DNA of 64,000 bases from Cellulomonas fengjieae (GCF_018388465.1 NZ_CP074404.1:2480001-2544000); one strand, 5' to 3'; shown: positions 48,251 to 59,957, numbered from the stretch's first letter. Program-made: numbers and translations. The notes: generated by a model not told the origin, from the letters alone.

Positions 48251-48706
48251 TCAGCGCGGGATCTGCCCCAGCTCGGACGCGTCGTACCAGAGCAGATCCC
48301 GCTCGTCGAGGCGATCCACCGCGGCGTCGTCACCCGCCGCGGCCAGCACGACATCCCCGGCCGCAGCGGGCTCGTCGACGTGCACGCAGATGACGTCGGA
48401 CTGCGGCACGTCCTGGGTCAGCTCGACCGCGCTGGGCACGTCGTCGTCCGACGACACCTCCCGGACCGCGCCGTCAGGGACATCCACCGACACGACGAGG
48501 CGCAGCTGCGGAGCGTCGGGACGCGCGCCGAGGAGCTCGAGCGAGTCGTCGGCCGCGGCGAGCTGCGCCGCGAACTCGAGCCCCTCGTCGTCCTCGTCGG
48601 GGAACATCGCACGCAGCGCCGGTGTCACCGCGTGCGCGCGACGGGCCGCGAACGGTCCCGCAGCGGGGTCGAGCTGGTCGAGCGAGGCCGGGAGGTAGAT
48701 GCGCAC
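48251..48706 (-). CDS. Hypothetical protein (DUF6912-like)
   Basis: A 151-residue soluble acidic protein starting RIYLPASLDQLDPAAGPFAA after the initiator. It resembles small actinobacterial proteins annotated DUF6912; I am only moderately sure of that label. Pairs of acidic patches (DEDDEGLEF, SSDDDVPSA) are present and the end reads DLLWYDASELGQIP. No catalytic motif is seen. It follows the CpaE-like gene on the same strand. Confidence 0.7.
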   Translation of the reverse strand: MRIYLPASLDQLDPAAGPFAARRAHAVTPALRAMFPDEDDEGLEFAAQLAAADDSLELLGARPDAPQLRLVVSVDVPDGAVREVSSDDDVPSAVELTQDVPQSDVICVHVDEPAAAGDVVLAAAGDDAAVDRLDERDLLWYDASELGQIPR

Positions 48707-48741
48707 CCGGCCAGTGTGCCGCGTGCGCATCGGCGCAGCGA

Positions 48742-49992
48742 TCAGGCGCGCACGGGCTCGGCGACCGGCGCCGGCGCGAGCAGGGCGTCGACCCGCGCCG
48801 CAAGGGTGCCCAGCGCGCGGCGCGCCGGCGACCCGGGTGCGGCCTCCCGCAACGTCCTGGCCTCGAGGAGCGCGGTGTCCAGGGCCGGGCGGTCGTCGGG
48901 GACGATGCAGGCGTCGGTGACCCCGGCGTACCGCGCGAGCGCGTCGGCGATGGCCTCGGCGGGGTGCGCGCCGGCGACCGACGACCGGACGCGGTTGACC
49001 ACGACGACCCTGGTTCCGCCCAGGCCCAGGTCGGTGAGCTCCCCCAGCCCCCGGACCAGCCGCTGGATGCCGACGGGGTCCCCGGAGCCGACCACCAGCA
49101 CGACGTCCGCCGCGTCGAGCGCGCTCAGCGTGGCGGCGTTGCGGCGCGGCGCCCGAGTGTCGTAGCTGAGCACCTCGTCCTGCTCGAGGCAGAAGCCGCA
49201 GTCCACGACCGTCCACTGCGCGAGCGCGCGGGCGACGGGCCACACGGCGTCGAGGGACGACGACGGGAGCTCGGGCCACCGGTCGGCCCGCGAGATGCCC
49301 GACAGCACCCGTAGGTCCGTCGCGATCGTCGGCGTCAGCCGCGCGAGCGTGTTCAGGTCCAGGGCGCCGTGCCCGGCCGCACGCGCGGCCGCGGCCAGGC
49401 CGGGGGCCTCGTCGAGCATCCCGACGACCTGCGCCACGCACCCGCCGTACGTGTCGGCGTCGACCAGCAGGGTGCGCCTGCCCGCGGCGGCCAGCTCGGC
49501 CGCGACGTTGACGGCGACCGTGGTCCGGCCCGGGGCGCCCGTCGGCCCCCACACGGCGACCACGAGGCCGCGGGCGGGGGGCCGGACGGCGTCCGGCTGC
49601 CCCGCGGGCGGCTCCTCGTCCGGTGCGCTCGCGAGCATGGCCAGCGCCGCGCGGACCACGTCGCCCGCGGACGCCTCGTCGTGCGGCGCGACAGCCACCA
49701 GGTCGGCGCCCAGCGTCTCCAGCCGCTCTCCGAGCCACGGCCGCGCCGCGTCACCGATACCCAGCACGCGCACGCCTGCCCGGTGCAGCAGCTCGATCGT
49801 CTCGCGGTCGAGCAGGTCCAGGTCGCCGGAGACGACGGCCAGCCGGCCCAGTCCGGCCTCGGCGGCCGCCAGGAGCTCCGTGAGGTCGGCGCACCGCCGC
49901 GTCACGCTCAGGCGGCCCCCCGTCTGCTCGACGGCCTGGACGATGATCGCCTCGGCCGAGCCCTGGACGGCGCACAGCACCCCGACGGCCAC
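48742..49992 (-). CDS. CpaE/MinD-like P-loop ATPase
   Basis: A 416-residue protein. Residues 1-140 resemble a degenerate receiver or CheY-like domain. Residues about 160-400 are a MinD/ParA-type ATPase with deviant Walker A (VAVWGPTGAPGRTTVAVNVA), then TLLVDADTYGGCVAQVVGM and VDCGFCLEQDEV. CpaE-like ATPases help localise Tad pilus machinery, but no pilin, TadA or TadBC gene is in the window. GTG 49992 starts one base after the stop of the SAF-domain gene. Confidence 0.82.
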   Translation of the reverse strand: MAVGVLCAVQGSAEAIIVQAVEQTGGRLSVTRRCADLTELLAAAEAGLGRLAVVSGDLDLLDRETIELLHRAGVRVLGIGDAARPWLGERLETLGADLVAVAPHDEASAGDVVRAALAMLASAPDEEPPAGQPDAVRPPARGLVVAVWGPTGAPGRTTVAVNVAAELAAAGRRTLLVDADTYGGCVAQVVGMLDEAPGLAAAARAAGHGALDLNTLARLTPTIATDLRVLSGISRADRWPELPSSSLDAVWPVARALAQWTVVDCGFCLEQDEVLSYDTRAPRRNAATLSALDAADVVLVVGSGDPVGIQRLVRGLGELTDLGLGGTRVVVVNRVRSSVAGAHPAEAIADALARYAGVTDACIVPDDRPALDTALLEARTLREAAPGSPARRALGTLAARVDALLAPAPVAEPVRA

Positions 49993-49993
49993 G

Positions 49994-50656
49994 TCAGCCC
50001 CCGGTCCCGGGGACGGGCACCACGTCGACGGTGCCCTCCGCCGCCAGGGCCGTGAGGATGTCGGGCAGCAGGTCCAGCGGGACGAGGACCTGGACCGCGC
50101 TCCCGCCCGCGGAGGCGAACGCACCCGCGGGCTCGCTGACCTCGGCGACGGTGAGCCCACCGGCCAGCTCGCGCGGTTCGACCGGGTCGGCGCCGTCCTC
50201 GGGAGCCGGCGGGGTGAACCAGAGGTCGACGAGCGCGCCCGGCACCACGTCGGCCGACGGCGTGCGAGCGAGCGTCACCGAGACCGGTCGCAGGTCGAGG
50301 TCGGCCGCGGACCCCAGCGCCGAGGCGGGGACCAGCTCACCCCGTCCGACGGCCCGCACCACCACCTCGTCCTGCGCCACCGGCCGGTCCGCGCGCAGGT
50401 AGCGGTCGAGGTCCACGGTGCCGAGCCGGACGTCCACGACCGCCAGGTCCCGAACCGCGACCCGGTCCCCGGGCACGAGCGCCCCCCGCGCCGCGTAGAG
50501 CGGCACGGTGGCCTGCGCCGTGCGGACCGCCCAGGACCCGAGCAGCACGGACGCCGCGACCATGGCGACCCCCGCGAGCAGCCGCGGATCCCGCCAGCCG
50601 GGACGTCGCAGCCTCGCCGCCGCCGGTGCGGGCAGGTCGATCACGCTCGTGTCCAT
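49994..50656 (-). CDS. SAF-domain membrane protein (CpaB-like)
   Basis: A 220-residue protein with one N-terminal membrane helix (LLAGVAMVAASVLLGSWAVR) and a SAF domain (about residues 55-125; YAARGALVPGDRVAVRDLAV and AVGRGELVPASALG). SAF domains occur in CpaB pilus assembly proteins and flagellar P-ring factors. The ATG has CAGGAGAG upstream. It forms a two-gene operon with the CpaE-like ATPase. Confidence 0.8.
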   Translation of the reverse strand: MDTSVIDLPAPAAARLRRPGWRDPRLLAGVAMVAASVLLGSWAVRTAQATVPLYAARGALVPGDRVAVRDLAVVDVRLGTVDLDRYLRADRPVAQDEVVVRAVGRGELVPASALGSAADLDLRPVSVTLARTPSADVVPGALVDLWFTPPAPEDGADPVEPRELAGGLTVAEVSEPAGAFASAGGSAVQVLVPLDLLPDILTALAAEGTVDVVPVPGTGG

Positions 50657-50743
50657 CGACTCTCCTGGTTCGTGACGCGCTGCCCCGGCCCCCGGCCGCT
50701 CGACGGCCATCCTGCCGCGTGCGGCACACCGCGCACGGAGCAT

Positions 50744-50752
50744 TGTGGACAA
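50744..50752 (-). promoter_or_regulatory. Single DnaA-box-like nonamer
   Basis: TTGTCCACA on the minus strand is an exact match to the preferred high-GC actinobacterial DnaA box. It lies alone in the divergent region between the SAF-domain gene and the HTH gene. Confidence 0.35.
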
Positions 50753-50788
50753 ACCGGTCCACGCGCTACCGCGTGCCAGACTGCGGTC

Positions 50789-51022
50789 ATGCCTTCGCGG
50801 TTCCTGACCCTCGCGGACGTCACCGAGGTGCTCAACATCTCGGCACCGCAGGCCTACGCCCTCGTGCGCTCCGGCGAGCTGCCTGCCATCCAGATCGGCG
50901 GGCGGATGCAGTGGCGCGTGGAGTCCACGGAGCTGGAGAAGTACATCCAGCGGATGTACGAGGAGACCCGGGCTCGCATCTCGAGCGACGGCACCGCGGC
51001 CCACGGCGCCGGCGACGACTGA
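50789..51022 (+). CDS. Small excisionase/MerR-type helix-turn-helix protein
   Basis: A 77-residue DNA-binding protein. SRFLTLADVTEVLNISAPQA, then YALVRSGELPAIQIGG and MQWRVESTELEKYI, is the HTH_17 winged pattern shared by small BldC-like and excisionase-like regulators of actinobacteria. The hexamer CAGACT lies six bases before the ATG, suggesting a leaderless mRNA. It may regulate the divergent SAF/CpaE-like operon, though this is only proximity. Confidence 0.85.
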   Translation: MPSRFLTLADVTEVLNISAPQAYALVRSGELPAIQIGGRMQWRVESTELEKYIQRMYEETRARISSDGTAAHGAGDD

Positions 51023-51031
51023 CGCCGGCGC

Positions 51032-51556
51032 TCAGCCCGTCTGAACCGCCCGCAGGCCGGCGAACGCCACCGCCCACGCGCCGCGACCCGTGCCCCCGAG
51101 GTCGGTCAGGTCGAGGTGGTCGGCGCCCACCCGCTCGATCCGTCCCGTCAGATCGGTGTCGCCCGTGCGCACCCTGACCACGACGCGGTCGCGCGCGAGC
51201 GCCCGCAGGGCGTGACCCAGCCCGAGGCCCCGCTCGACCGGCCCGGGGCCGGGCGCGGCGTGGTCCTCGAGCCCGGCGACCGCGATCGCCGACCCGGTCG
51301 GCACCAGCGCGCGGCGGGCCGGTGAGGTGGCGACCAACAGCCACTGCGGGGCCGCGTCGACGAGCTCGCCCTCGATCACGTCGGTGCCGCCGAGCAGGAT
51401 CCGCACCTGACGACCGACCGACGCCCGCGCCCGGGACGCGAGCGTGACCGAGGCACGCTCCGCACGCGCCAGCTCGGCGACGTCCGCCCGCACGTCGGCC
51501 ACCCGTCCGGCCACCAGCTGGGCCTCCATGTCCGCGAAGAGTGCCTCCCACCGCAT
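51032..51556 (-). CDS. Hypothetical protein
   Basis: A 174-residue soluble protein starting MRWEALFADMEAQLVAGRVA at ATG 51556. The first 60 residues are helical and charged. The rest is rich in short strands (VRILLGGTDVIEGELVDAAP, DRVVVRVRTGDTDLTGRIER), suggesting two Sm- or SH3-like barrels. I do not recognise a named family. It faces the small HTH gene tail to tail, with a nine-base gap. Confidence 0.7.
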   Translation of the reverse strand: MRWEALFADMEAQLVAGRVADVRADVAELARAERASVTLASRARASVGRQVRILLGGTDVIEGELVDAAPQWLLVATSPARRALVPTGSAIAVAGLEDHAAPGPGPVERGLGLGHALRALARDRVVVRVRTGDTDLTGRIERVGADHLDLTDLGGTGRGAWAVAFAGLRAVQTG

Positions 51557-51627
51557 GTGAGCACCGTAGGGCGTGTGCGTCGACCGCGAACTCCCCCTGG
51601 ACACCGCGCGAGGCAGTGCGATACACC

Positions 51628-51645
51628 TATCCCACTCAAGTGATA
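51628..51645. promoter_or_regulatory. AT-rich near-palindrome in a divergent promoter region
   Basis: TATC-CCACT and AGTG-ATA arms around CA, with a perfect inner CACT-CA-AGTG. The surrounding 60 bases (51620-51675) are markedly AT-rich for this genome and contain the short direct repeat CATCA. Likely a regulator site or promoter region for the LysM gene and/or the divergent hypothetical gene. Confidence 0.4.
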
Positions 51646-51680
51646 CCAAACAGCATCAAACGACATCACCAGGGGGCACG

Positions 51681-52478
51681 ATGACGAGCCACGGGGCACG
51701 GGACAGTCAACGCGCGGGACACGGCCGGACCGGCGCCGTCATCGCCGCGTTGCTCGGGGGGACGGTCGCCGCCGGGACCCTCGCAGCCCTGCTGGTGCTG
51801 CGTCTGCAGGCACTCCACCCCGGAAGGGGAACGTGGCGCGTGGACGCCGTGACCGAGGTCGCGGTGACCACGGTCGGGGTCCTCGTCGCGGGGTGGCTCG
51901 CCTGCTCCGCCCTGGTGGCGGCCGCGTGCCTCCTGCTGCGGGCTGCAGGTGCCCGCTGGCGGACCGGTGAGCGGCTGGTGCACCGGTACGCCCCGCACGT
52001 GGTGCGCAAGGCCCTCGCCCTGACCGTCGGGGCCGGGATCGGGCTCGGCATGGCCACCGGGGCGTCGGCCGCCCCGCAGCCCGCTCCCCCGGCCGCCGTC
52101 ACGGTCACGGCAGCGCCGGCCGACCTCGGGTGGGTGGTCACCGACGCCTCCGCCGTCCAGGACCCACCCGCGCCGACCGCGGCGGCCACCGCCGCGCCGA
52201 CCGCGCCGGACGCCGCGCCCCCGGGCCTGCCACTGGTCGCCGACGTCACCCGGGCCGAGCACCCCGCACCGACCACCGCCGGCACGGTGCTCGTGCACCC
52301 CGGCGACACCCTCTGGGCCATCGCGGCCCGGCACCTGCCGCACGATGCCACCGACGCGCAGATCGCCACCGCCTGGCCGCGGTGGTACGAGGCCAACCGT
52401 GACGTGGTCGGCGCGGATCCCGACGTCCTCCACCCCGGCCAGGTGCTGACGGTCCCCGCCGCCGGGGTGTCCCCGTGA
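51681..52478 (+). CDS. LysM-domain membrane protein
   Basis: A 265-residue protein with two or three N-terminal hydrophobic helices (VIAALLGGTVAAGTLAALLV, VAVTTVGVLVAGWLACSALV, ALTVGAGIGLGMATGASAA), an Ala/Pro/Thr linker and one C-terminal LysM domain (VHPGDTLWAIAARHLPHDAT to VLHPGQVLTVPA). LysM implies peptidoglycan binding outside the membrane. The ATG has AGGGGG upstream. It overlaps the next gene by a GTGA junction. Confidence 0.85.
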   Translation: MTSHGARDSQRAGHGRTGAVIAALLGGTVAAGTLAALLVLRLQALHPGRGTWRVDAVTEVAVTTVGVLVAGWLACSALVAAACLLLRAAGARWRTGERLVHRYAPHVVRKALALTVGAGIGLGMATGASAAPQPAPPAAVTVTAAPADLGWVVTDASAVQDPPAPTAAATAAPTAPDAAPPGLPLVADVTRAEHPAPTTAGTVLVHPGDTLWAIAARHLPHDATDAQIATAWPRWYEANRDVVGADPDVLHPGQVLTVPAAGVSP

Positions 52479-53107
52479 GCGCGCTGACGCTGCCGCGCGG
52501 CGTGACGCCGGCCGAGGACGCCTTCGCGCGGGTGCGCGGCACCGTCGGCCAGCACGGGCCGACCCCGGCCCGGCCCGGCGAGCACACCCACGGCCCCGCC
52601 CGGGCACGGCCACCGCAGGTCCGCCTCGTGCCCGCGGTGGCAGCCGCGGTCGTCGAGGAGGCGACCGGACCTGCCCACGCGGCTCCCGTGGCGGCGGCCG
52701 ACCGGATCGCGGTCCTGCGCGCGAGCGACCGGTCGGTCGTCACGGACGCCGACGACGACGCACCCCGGACGCTCCCGGAGGGCGACCCGGCCGTCGTCGC
52801 CCGCGCCGTCGCGCTCGCCGCGCTGGAGGTGCTGTCCGGTCGCCGCTCCGTGGCGCAGCTCGCCCGCTGGCTCACCCCCGGCGTGTACGAGCCGCTGCAG
52901 GTGCGGGCAGGGCTGACCCAGCGGGTCGTGGGCACGCCCGCGGGCACGCGTCCGCCCGTGGTCCGCCGAGCCCGGGCCTGCCGGGTCGAGGCGCACGTCG
53001 TGGAGGCCACCGTCGTGGCCGACGACGGTGCCCGGGTCCGGGCCGTGGCGCTCCGGCTCGAAGGGCACCGGGGCGCCTGGCGGGTGACCGCGCTCGAGAT
53101 CGGCTGA
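52475..53107 (+). CDS. Rv3235-like protein
   Basis: A 210-residue protein. After a disordered first 115 residues, the C-terminal domain (VVARAVALAALEVLSGRRSV, AQLARWLTPGVYEPLQVRAG, then CRVEAHVVEATVVADDGARV) matches the actinobacterial Rv3235 family found next to secA. Function unknown. GTG start inside the LysM gene stop. Confidence 0.8.
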   Translation: MSALTLPRGVTPAEDAFARVRGTVGQHGPTPARPGEHTHGPARARPPQVRLVPAVAAAVVEEATGPAHAAPVAAADRIAVLRASDRSVVTDADDDAPRTLPEGDPAVVARAVALAALEVLSGRRSVAQLARWLTPGVYEPLQVRAGLTQRVVGTPAGTRPPVVRRARACRVEAHVVEATVVADDGARVRAVALRLEGHRGAWRVTALEIG

Positions 53108-53119
53108 GCCCGCACGCGC

Positions 53120-53151
53120 GGACGCCCGCCCCGACGTCGGGGCGGGCGTCC
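53120..53151. terminator. Bidirectional terminator between convergent Rv3235-like gene and secA
   Basis: GGACGCCCGCCCCGAC immediately followed by its reverse complement GTCGGGGCGGGCGTCC, a perfect 32-base palindrome whose hairpin can act on both strands. Confidence 0.88.
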
Positions 53152-53158
53152 GGGCGTC

Positions 53159-55975
<2,817 letters not shown>

Positions 55976-56962
55976 GCACTACTCCCGACGTGTTCGCGCT
56001 CCCGGCGCGAGCAGCGTCGGAGCGGCTGAGGTGACCGGCCGCACGGCCGGGCGCGTCCATCGTAGGCGAGCCTGCGCGGCGAGGGCGAAGAACGACCACC
56101 GCGGCGCCAACGAGCCCCGCGCCGAGCACGCCGTGGAGGCCCAGCTGCTCGCCCCGGAGCAGCACAGCGCCCACGGTCGCGGTGAGGGGCTCGAGCAGGG
56201 CGAGCAGCGCGGCCGTCGTGGCGGGCACGTGCCGCAGGCCGGTGAAGTACGCGCCGTACGCGGCTGCCGTGGGCACCACGGCGAGGTAGGCGAGCAGGAG
56301 CCAGCCGTCGACGTCCGACGGGACGGCCAGTCCCGTGGTCGCGGAGCCCGTCAGCGCGGCGACCGGCAGGAGCGCGGCACCGCCCAGCGTGAACGCCGTC
56401 GCCGTCAGCGGCAGCGGACCGAGGCCCGGCACGCCGCGCCGGTTCAGCACGGTCATCGTCGCGAACGCCACGGCGGCCAGCAGCGCCAGCAGTGCCCCGA
56501 CGGCCGCGCGCGGACCCGCCTCCGAGGGGCGGACCAGGAGCACCAGACCGGCCAGCGCGAGACCGAGGGCGGCGAGCGTGCGTGGGGCCGGCAGCCGCCG
56601 CGTGGACACCGTCGAACCCGCCGCGACCGCGAGCGGCGCCGCGCCGAGCGCGACCAGGGTCGCGACCGCGACGCCGGCACGCTGGACCGCCGCGAAGTAC
56701 GCCGCCTGGTACACCGCGGCCAGCAGCGCCGTCGCCAGCACCCGGACGACCACCGGCCGCGTCCGGGCGAACCCTCGCAGCGCCCCGGCCGCGGCGAGCC
56801 CCAGCAGCAGCACTCCCCCGCCCCCGAGCAACCGGTAGGCCGCGACCGTGAGCGGCGCCAGGTCGGCGGCGTCGGCCAGGGCCGCACCCGCGAGCCCGCC
56901 CGTGCCCCACAGGACGCCGCCGAGCGCGACGAGCGCGAAGTCTCGCGGACGGGGCTCGGCCG

Positions 56963-58228
56963 TCATGCAGAACGCACGGCGCGCGCGAGTCCCGGCGCGA
57001 GGTCGCCGCGCAGGACGCCGTCCCGGTCCCCGACGACGACGTCGTCCAGCCGGAGCCAGCCGGCAAGCTCTCGCAGCTCCGCCGCCAAGGGCTCCACGAC
57101 GTCGGCGTCGGGCAGCGAACCGGTCGCCCGGTGCGCAGCGTGGACGCGCAGGATGCCCGCCTGCCGGTCCGCCTTGAGGTCGACCAGCGCCGGCAGCGCC
57201 TCGCCGAGCAGGAATGGCAGCACGTAGTACCCCCACACGCGCTGGGGCTCGGGGACGTAGATCTCGATGCGGTAGCGCAGGCCGAACAGCGCCTCGAGGC
57301 GGCTGCGCTCGAACACCAGCGGGTCGAACGGGCTGAGCAGCGCCCGGCCCGACGCCCTGCGTGGCAGGTCCGCGTCACGGTGCCGCCAGACCTTCCCCTG
57401 GTCCCACCCGTCGACGGTGACCTGCCGCAGCACCCCGTCCTCCACCAGCTCGGCGACGGCCCGCGCCGCCCGCTCCTGCGGCAGCCGGAAGTAGTCGGCG
57501 ATGCTGCGCAGCGTCCCGATACCGTGCGCGCGGGCGCCGATCTGCACCAGCGCGCGGATCGCGTCGTCGTCGCTCGGCTCCGGCGCGAGCAGCACGTGCG
57601 GCGGCAGGACCCTGCTCGTCAGGTCGTAGCGGCGCTCGAACGCGCTGTTGCGTCCCGCCGAGGTGATCTCCCCCGTGAAGAACAGGTACTCGAGCACGCG
57701 CTTGGCCACCGACCAGTTCCACCCCCACTCGCCCCGCGTGGTGGGGTGCTCCGCCTCGAAGTCCGCCTGGACCTGGCGCGCGGTGAGCGGGCCCCGCTCC
57801 GCGATGATCGCCCGGACCTCCTCCACGAGCGGCGACAGCTTGAGTGAGACGTCCTCGATAACACCCCAGTCCTGCGTGAGGTAGGCGCGCTGGCGCCAGC
57901 CCAGGAGGCGGTACGTCTCCGGTGGCACGAAGGACGCGACGTGCGCCCACGTCTCGACGAGCCGGCGCGGCGCCCGGCCGGACGCGCGGTCCAGGAGCGC
58001 GGGGTCGTAGGCGCCGAGGCGCGAGTACGCCGGCATGAGGTGGGCGCGCGCGAGCACGTTCACCGAGTCGATCTGCAGCACACCGAGGCGGTCGACCACC
58101 TGCTGGAACTGGCGCATGGTCGGCGGTGCGGGACGTAGCGGACGCGGGCGGTCCAGCCCCTGGGCGCGCAGCGTGATGCGGCGGGCCTGCGACAAGGAGA
58201 GGCGCTCTGCCTCGAGCGACGGGATCAC
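56963..58228 (-). CDS. YcaQ/AlkZ-like winged-helix DNA glycosylase
   Basis: A 421-residue HTH_42-family protein. Three winged-helix units and a C-terminal beta domain are expected. The catalytic QxD-type motif lies in LGVLQIDSVNVLARAH (near residues 50-55). HVASFVPPETYRLLGWRQRA and SPFDPLVFERSRLEALFGLR are family landmarks. E. coli YcaQ unhooks interstrand crosslinks and Streptomyces AlkZ repairs azinomycin damage. The exact lesion here is unknown. GTG start with AGGATGGGC upstream. Confidence 0.88.
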   Translation of the reverse strand: MIPSLEAERLSLSQARRITLRAQGLDRPRPLRPAPPTMRQFQQVVDRLGVLQIDSVNVLARAHLMPAYSRLGAYDPALLDRASGRAPRRLVETWAHVASFVPPETYRLLGWRQRAYLTQDWGVIEDVSLKLSPLVEEVRAIIAERGPLTARQVQADFEAEHPTTRGEWGWNWSVAKRVLEYLFFTGEITSAGRNSAFERRYDLTSRVLPPHVLLAPEPSDDDAIRALVQIGARAHGIGTLRSIADYFRLPQERAARAVAELVEDGVLRQVTVDGWDQGKVWRHRDADLPRRASGRALLSPFDPLVFERSRLEALFGLRYRIEIYVPEPQRVWGYYVLPFLLGEALPALVDLKADRQAGILRVHAAHRATGSLPDADVVEPLAAELRELAGWLRLDDVVVGDRDGVLRGDLAPGLARAVRSA

Positions 58229-58260
58229 CCGCCCATCCTGTCGTGCGGCACCGACACGAC

Positions 58261-58295
58261 GGCGCCCGGCCGGTCCGTGGACCAGGCCGGGCGCC
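58261..58295 (-). terminator. hpf terminator
   Basis: GGCGCCCGGCC (58261-58271) pairs with GGCCGGGCGCC (58285-58295). The loop can extend pairing through GGTCC/GGACC. Located 19 bases after the hpf stop. Confidence 0.8.
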
Positions 58296-58313
58296 GTGCG
58301 TGCGAGGTCTGCG

Positions 58314-58943
58314 TCAGCCTCCGACGGCCGCCAGCGACGTCGGGCTCACGGCAGCATCCAGCTTGATCACGCCGTAGCTCCAGCCCCGTCGCCGGTACGC
58401 GACCGACGGCTGGGCCGTCTCGGCGTCGATGAACAGGTAGAAGTCGTGCCCGACGAGCTCCATCTCGTAGAGCGCGTCGTCGACCGTCATCGGCTCGGCG
58501 TGGTGGACCTTCTCGCGGATGACCACCGGCGAGTCGCCCAGGGTGATCTCCACGGCGCCGTCCGGGTCGGCCGGTGCCTGCACCTCGGGCTCGGGCTCCG
58601 GCGGCCGCACGTCCACGGGGGCGAGCGGAGTGTGGTTGCGGTGGTCCTTGCGCCGGTCGCGAGTCCTGCGCAGCCGCTCGAGCAGCTTGCCGAGCGCCAG
58701 GTCCAGGGCCGCGTACCTGTCGTCGGCGCACGCCTCCGCACGGATCACGGGCCCCCGGTCGACGACGGTGAGCTCGACCCGCTCACTCGTGCCTGCCTGT
58801 CGGGGGTTCGTCTCGTGCGACACGACGACGTCGACGCGCTGGGCGCGGGGGGCCAGCTGCTCGACTTTCGCGAGCTTCTGCTCGACGTGCGCCCGGAACT
58901 TCGGGAGCACCTCGGTGTGCCGGCCTGCAACCACGATCTCCAT
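58314..58943 (-). CDS. hpf: Ribosome hibernation-promoting factor, long form
   Basis: A 209-residue long HPF that dimerises 70S ribosomes in stationary phase. The N-terminal S30AE domain (EIVVAGRHTEVLPKFRAHVE to DDRYAALDLALGKLLERLRR) and C-terminal dimerisation domain (VVIREKVHHAEPMTVDDALY, ELVGHDFYLFIDAETAQPSV) are joined by a Pro/Glu linker. Strong ribosome-binding site AGGAGG before ATG 58943. Confidence 0.96.
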   Translation of the reverse strand: MEIVVAGRHTEVLPKFRAHVEQKLAKVEQLAPRAQRVDVVVSHETNPRQAGTSERVELTVVDRGPVIRAEACADDRYAALDLALGKLLERLRRTRDRRKDHRNHTPLAPVDVRPPEPEPEVQAPADPDGAVEITLGDSPVVIREKVHHAEPMTVDDALYEMELVGHDFYLFIDAETAQPSVAYRRRGWSYGVIKLDAAVSPTSLAAVGG

Positions 58944-59099
58944 GTGATCCTCCTACGAGGGTCAGGGACGAGCAGAGCCCGTCCAGGGGGGACAGTGCAA
59001 TGGGGCTGCCCACAGGCAGTCGGGCGGCGTCACCTCCTCCCGCGGCGGACCCGAACGCCCAGGTGAGGCACGTCCGAGCGCACCATCGGCTCTGACACC

Positions 59100-59128
59100 A
59101 CGCTAACCCCGGAGCGCGTCTGGAACCA
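59100..59128 (-). promoter_or_regulatory. Candidate hpf promoter
   Basis: TGGTTC (59123-59128), a 17-base spacer and TAGCGT (59100-59105) on the minus strand, giving a leader of about 150 bases. The same area reads GTTCC followed by GGGGTTAG, which could alternatively fit a stress sigma factor. Confidence 0.35.
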
Positions 59129-59143
59129 CTCGCCTCGCCCCGA

Positions 59144-59884
59144 TCACCCCCGTGCGCGGTCGGGGCGGGGCGGCAGCCGAGGTGCCCCGGACGGTCCGGG
59201 CGTCGATGCCAGCGTCACGGCTCCGACCACCGCGGCACCCGCTCGCTCGAGCGCCGACCGGCAGGCCGCGATGGTCGCGCCGGTGGTCAGCACGTCGTCC
59301 ACCACCAGCACCGTCCGTCCCGCGTACCGGCCCGCGGCACGCTCCGGGACCCGCACCTGACCGGCCAGGTTGCGCGCCCGGGCGCGGGCGCCGAGCCCGA
59401 CCTGGTCGTGACCGCGCGCACGCGAGAGACCGGCTCCCGGTTGCGCGGGGAGGCCGGCACCGCTCAGGCCGCGGCCGAGGCCCGCCGCGAGCGCGTCGAC
59501 CAGGTTGCCCCCGCGCCGACGGCGCGCCGCGGACGTGGAGGGTGCGGCGGCGACGAGCAGCGGGACGGGCGCCAGGTCCGTGGCGAGCGCACCACCCGCC
59601 GCGCAGAGCGCGGCGGCGAACGCGGCGGTGAGGTCGACCCGGCCGCGGTCCTTCCACGCGACGATCGCGCGGCGGACGTCCCCCGAGCAGTCGGCCAGCG
59701 TCCACACCGGCAGCGTTCCGCGGCCGTCCAGCCGGTCGAGCCGCGGGGCGCGGTCCTCGCACCGCCACGGACCGCCGGCGAGCCGCGCGGCGCAGGAGGG
59801 GCACCAGGCGACGTCCTGCGTCCCGCACCCCGCGCACTCGACCGGGACCAGCAGGCCGAGCAGCTCCCGCGCCAACCCCGTCAT
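59144..59884 (-). CDS. ComF-family phosphoribosyltransferase-like protein
   Basis: A 246-residue ComF protein. An N-terminal zinc ribbon (Cys17, Cys20, Cys28, Cys31) precedes a type I PRTase domain with the PRPP loop RTVLVVDDVLTTGATIAACR. ComF proteins support DNA uptake or single-strand handling. In actinobacteria it is regularly next to lpqB and hpf, as here. Confidence 0.9.
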   Translation of the reverse strand: MTGLARELLGLLVPVECAGCGTQDVAWCPSCAARLAGGPWRCEDRAPRLDRLDGRGTLPVWTLADCSGDVRRAIVAWKDRGRVDLTAAFAAALCAAGGALATDLAPVPLLVAAAPSTSAARRRRGGNLVDALAAGLGRGLSGAGLPAQPGAGLSRARGHDQVGLGARARARNLAGQVRVPERAAGRYAGRTVLVVDDVLTTGATIAACRSALERAGAAVVGAVTLASTPGPSGAPRLPPRPDRARG

Positions 59885-59957
59885 GGCCCGAGCGTGCCCG
59901 TCGGGTCGCGCCCGCAGGCGGGCTGGCTGTGCACGGGGCGGGCTGTGGGCGGCCCGG

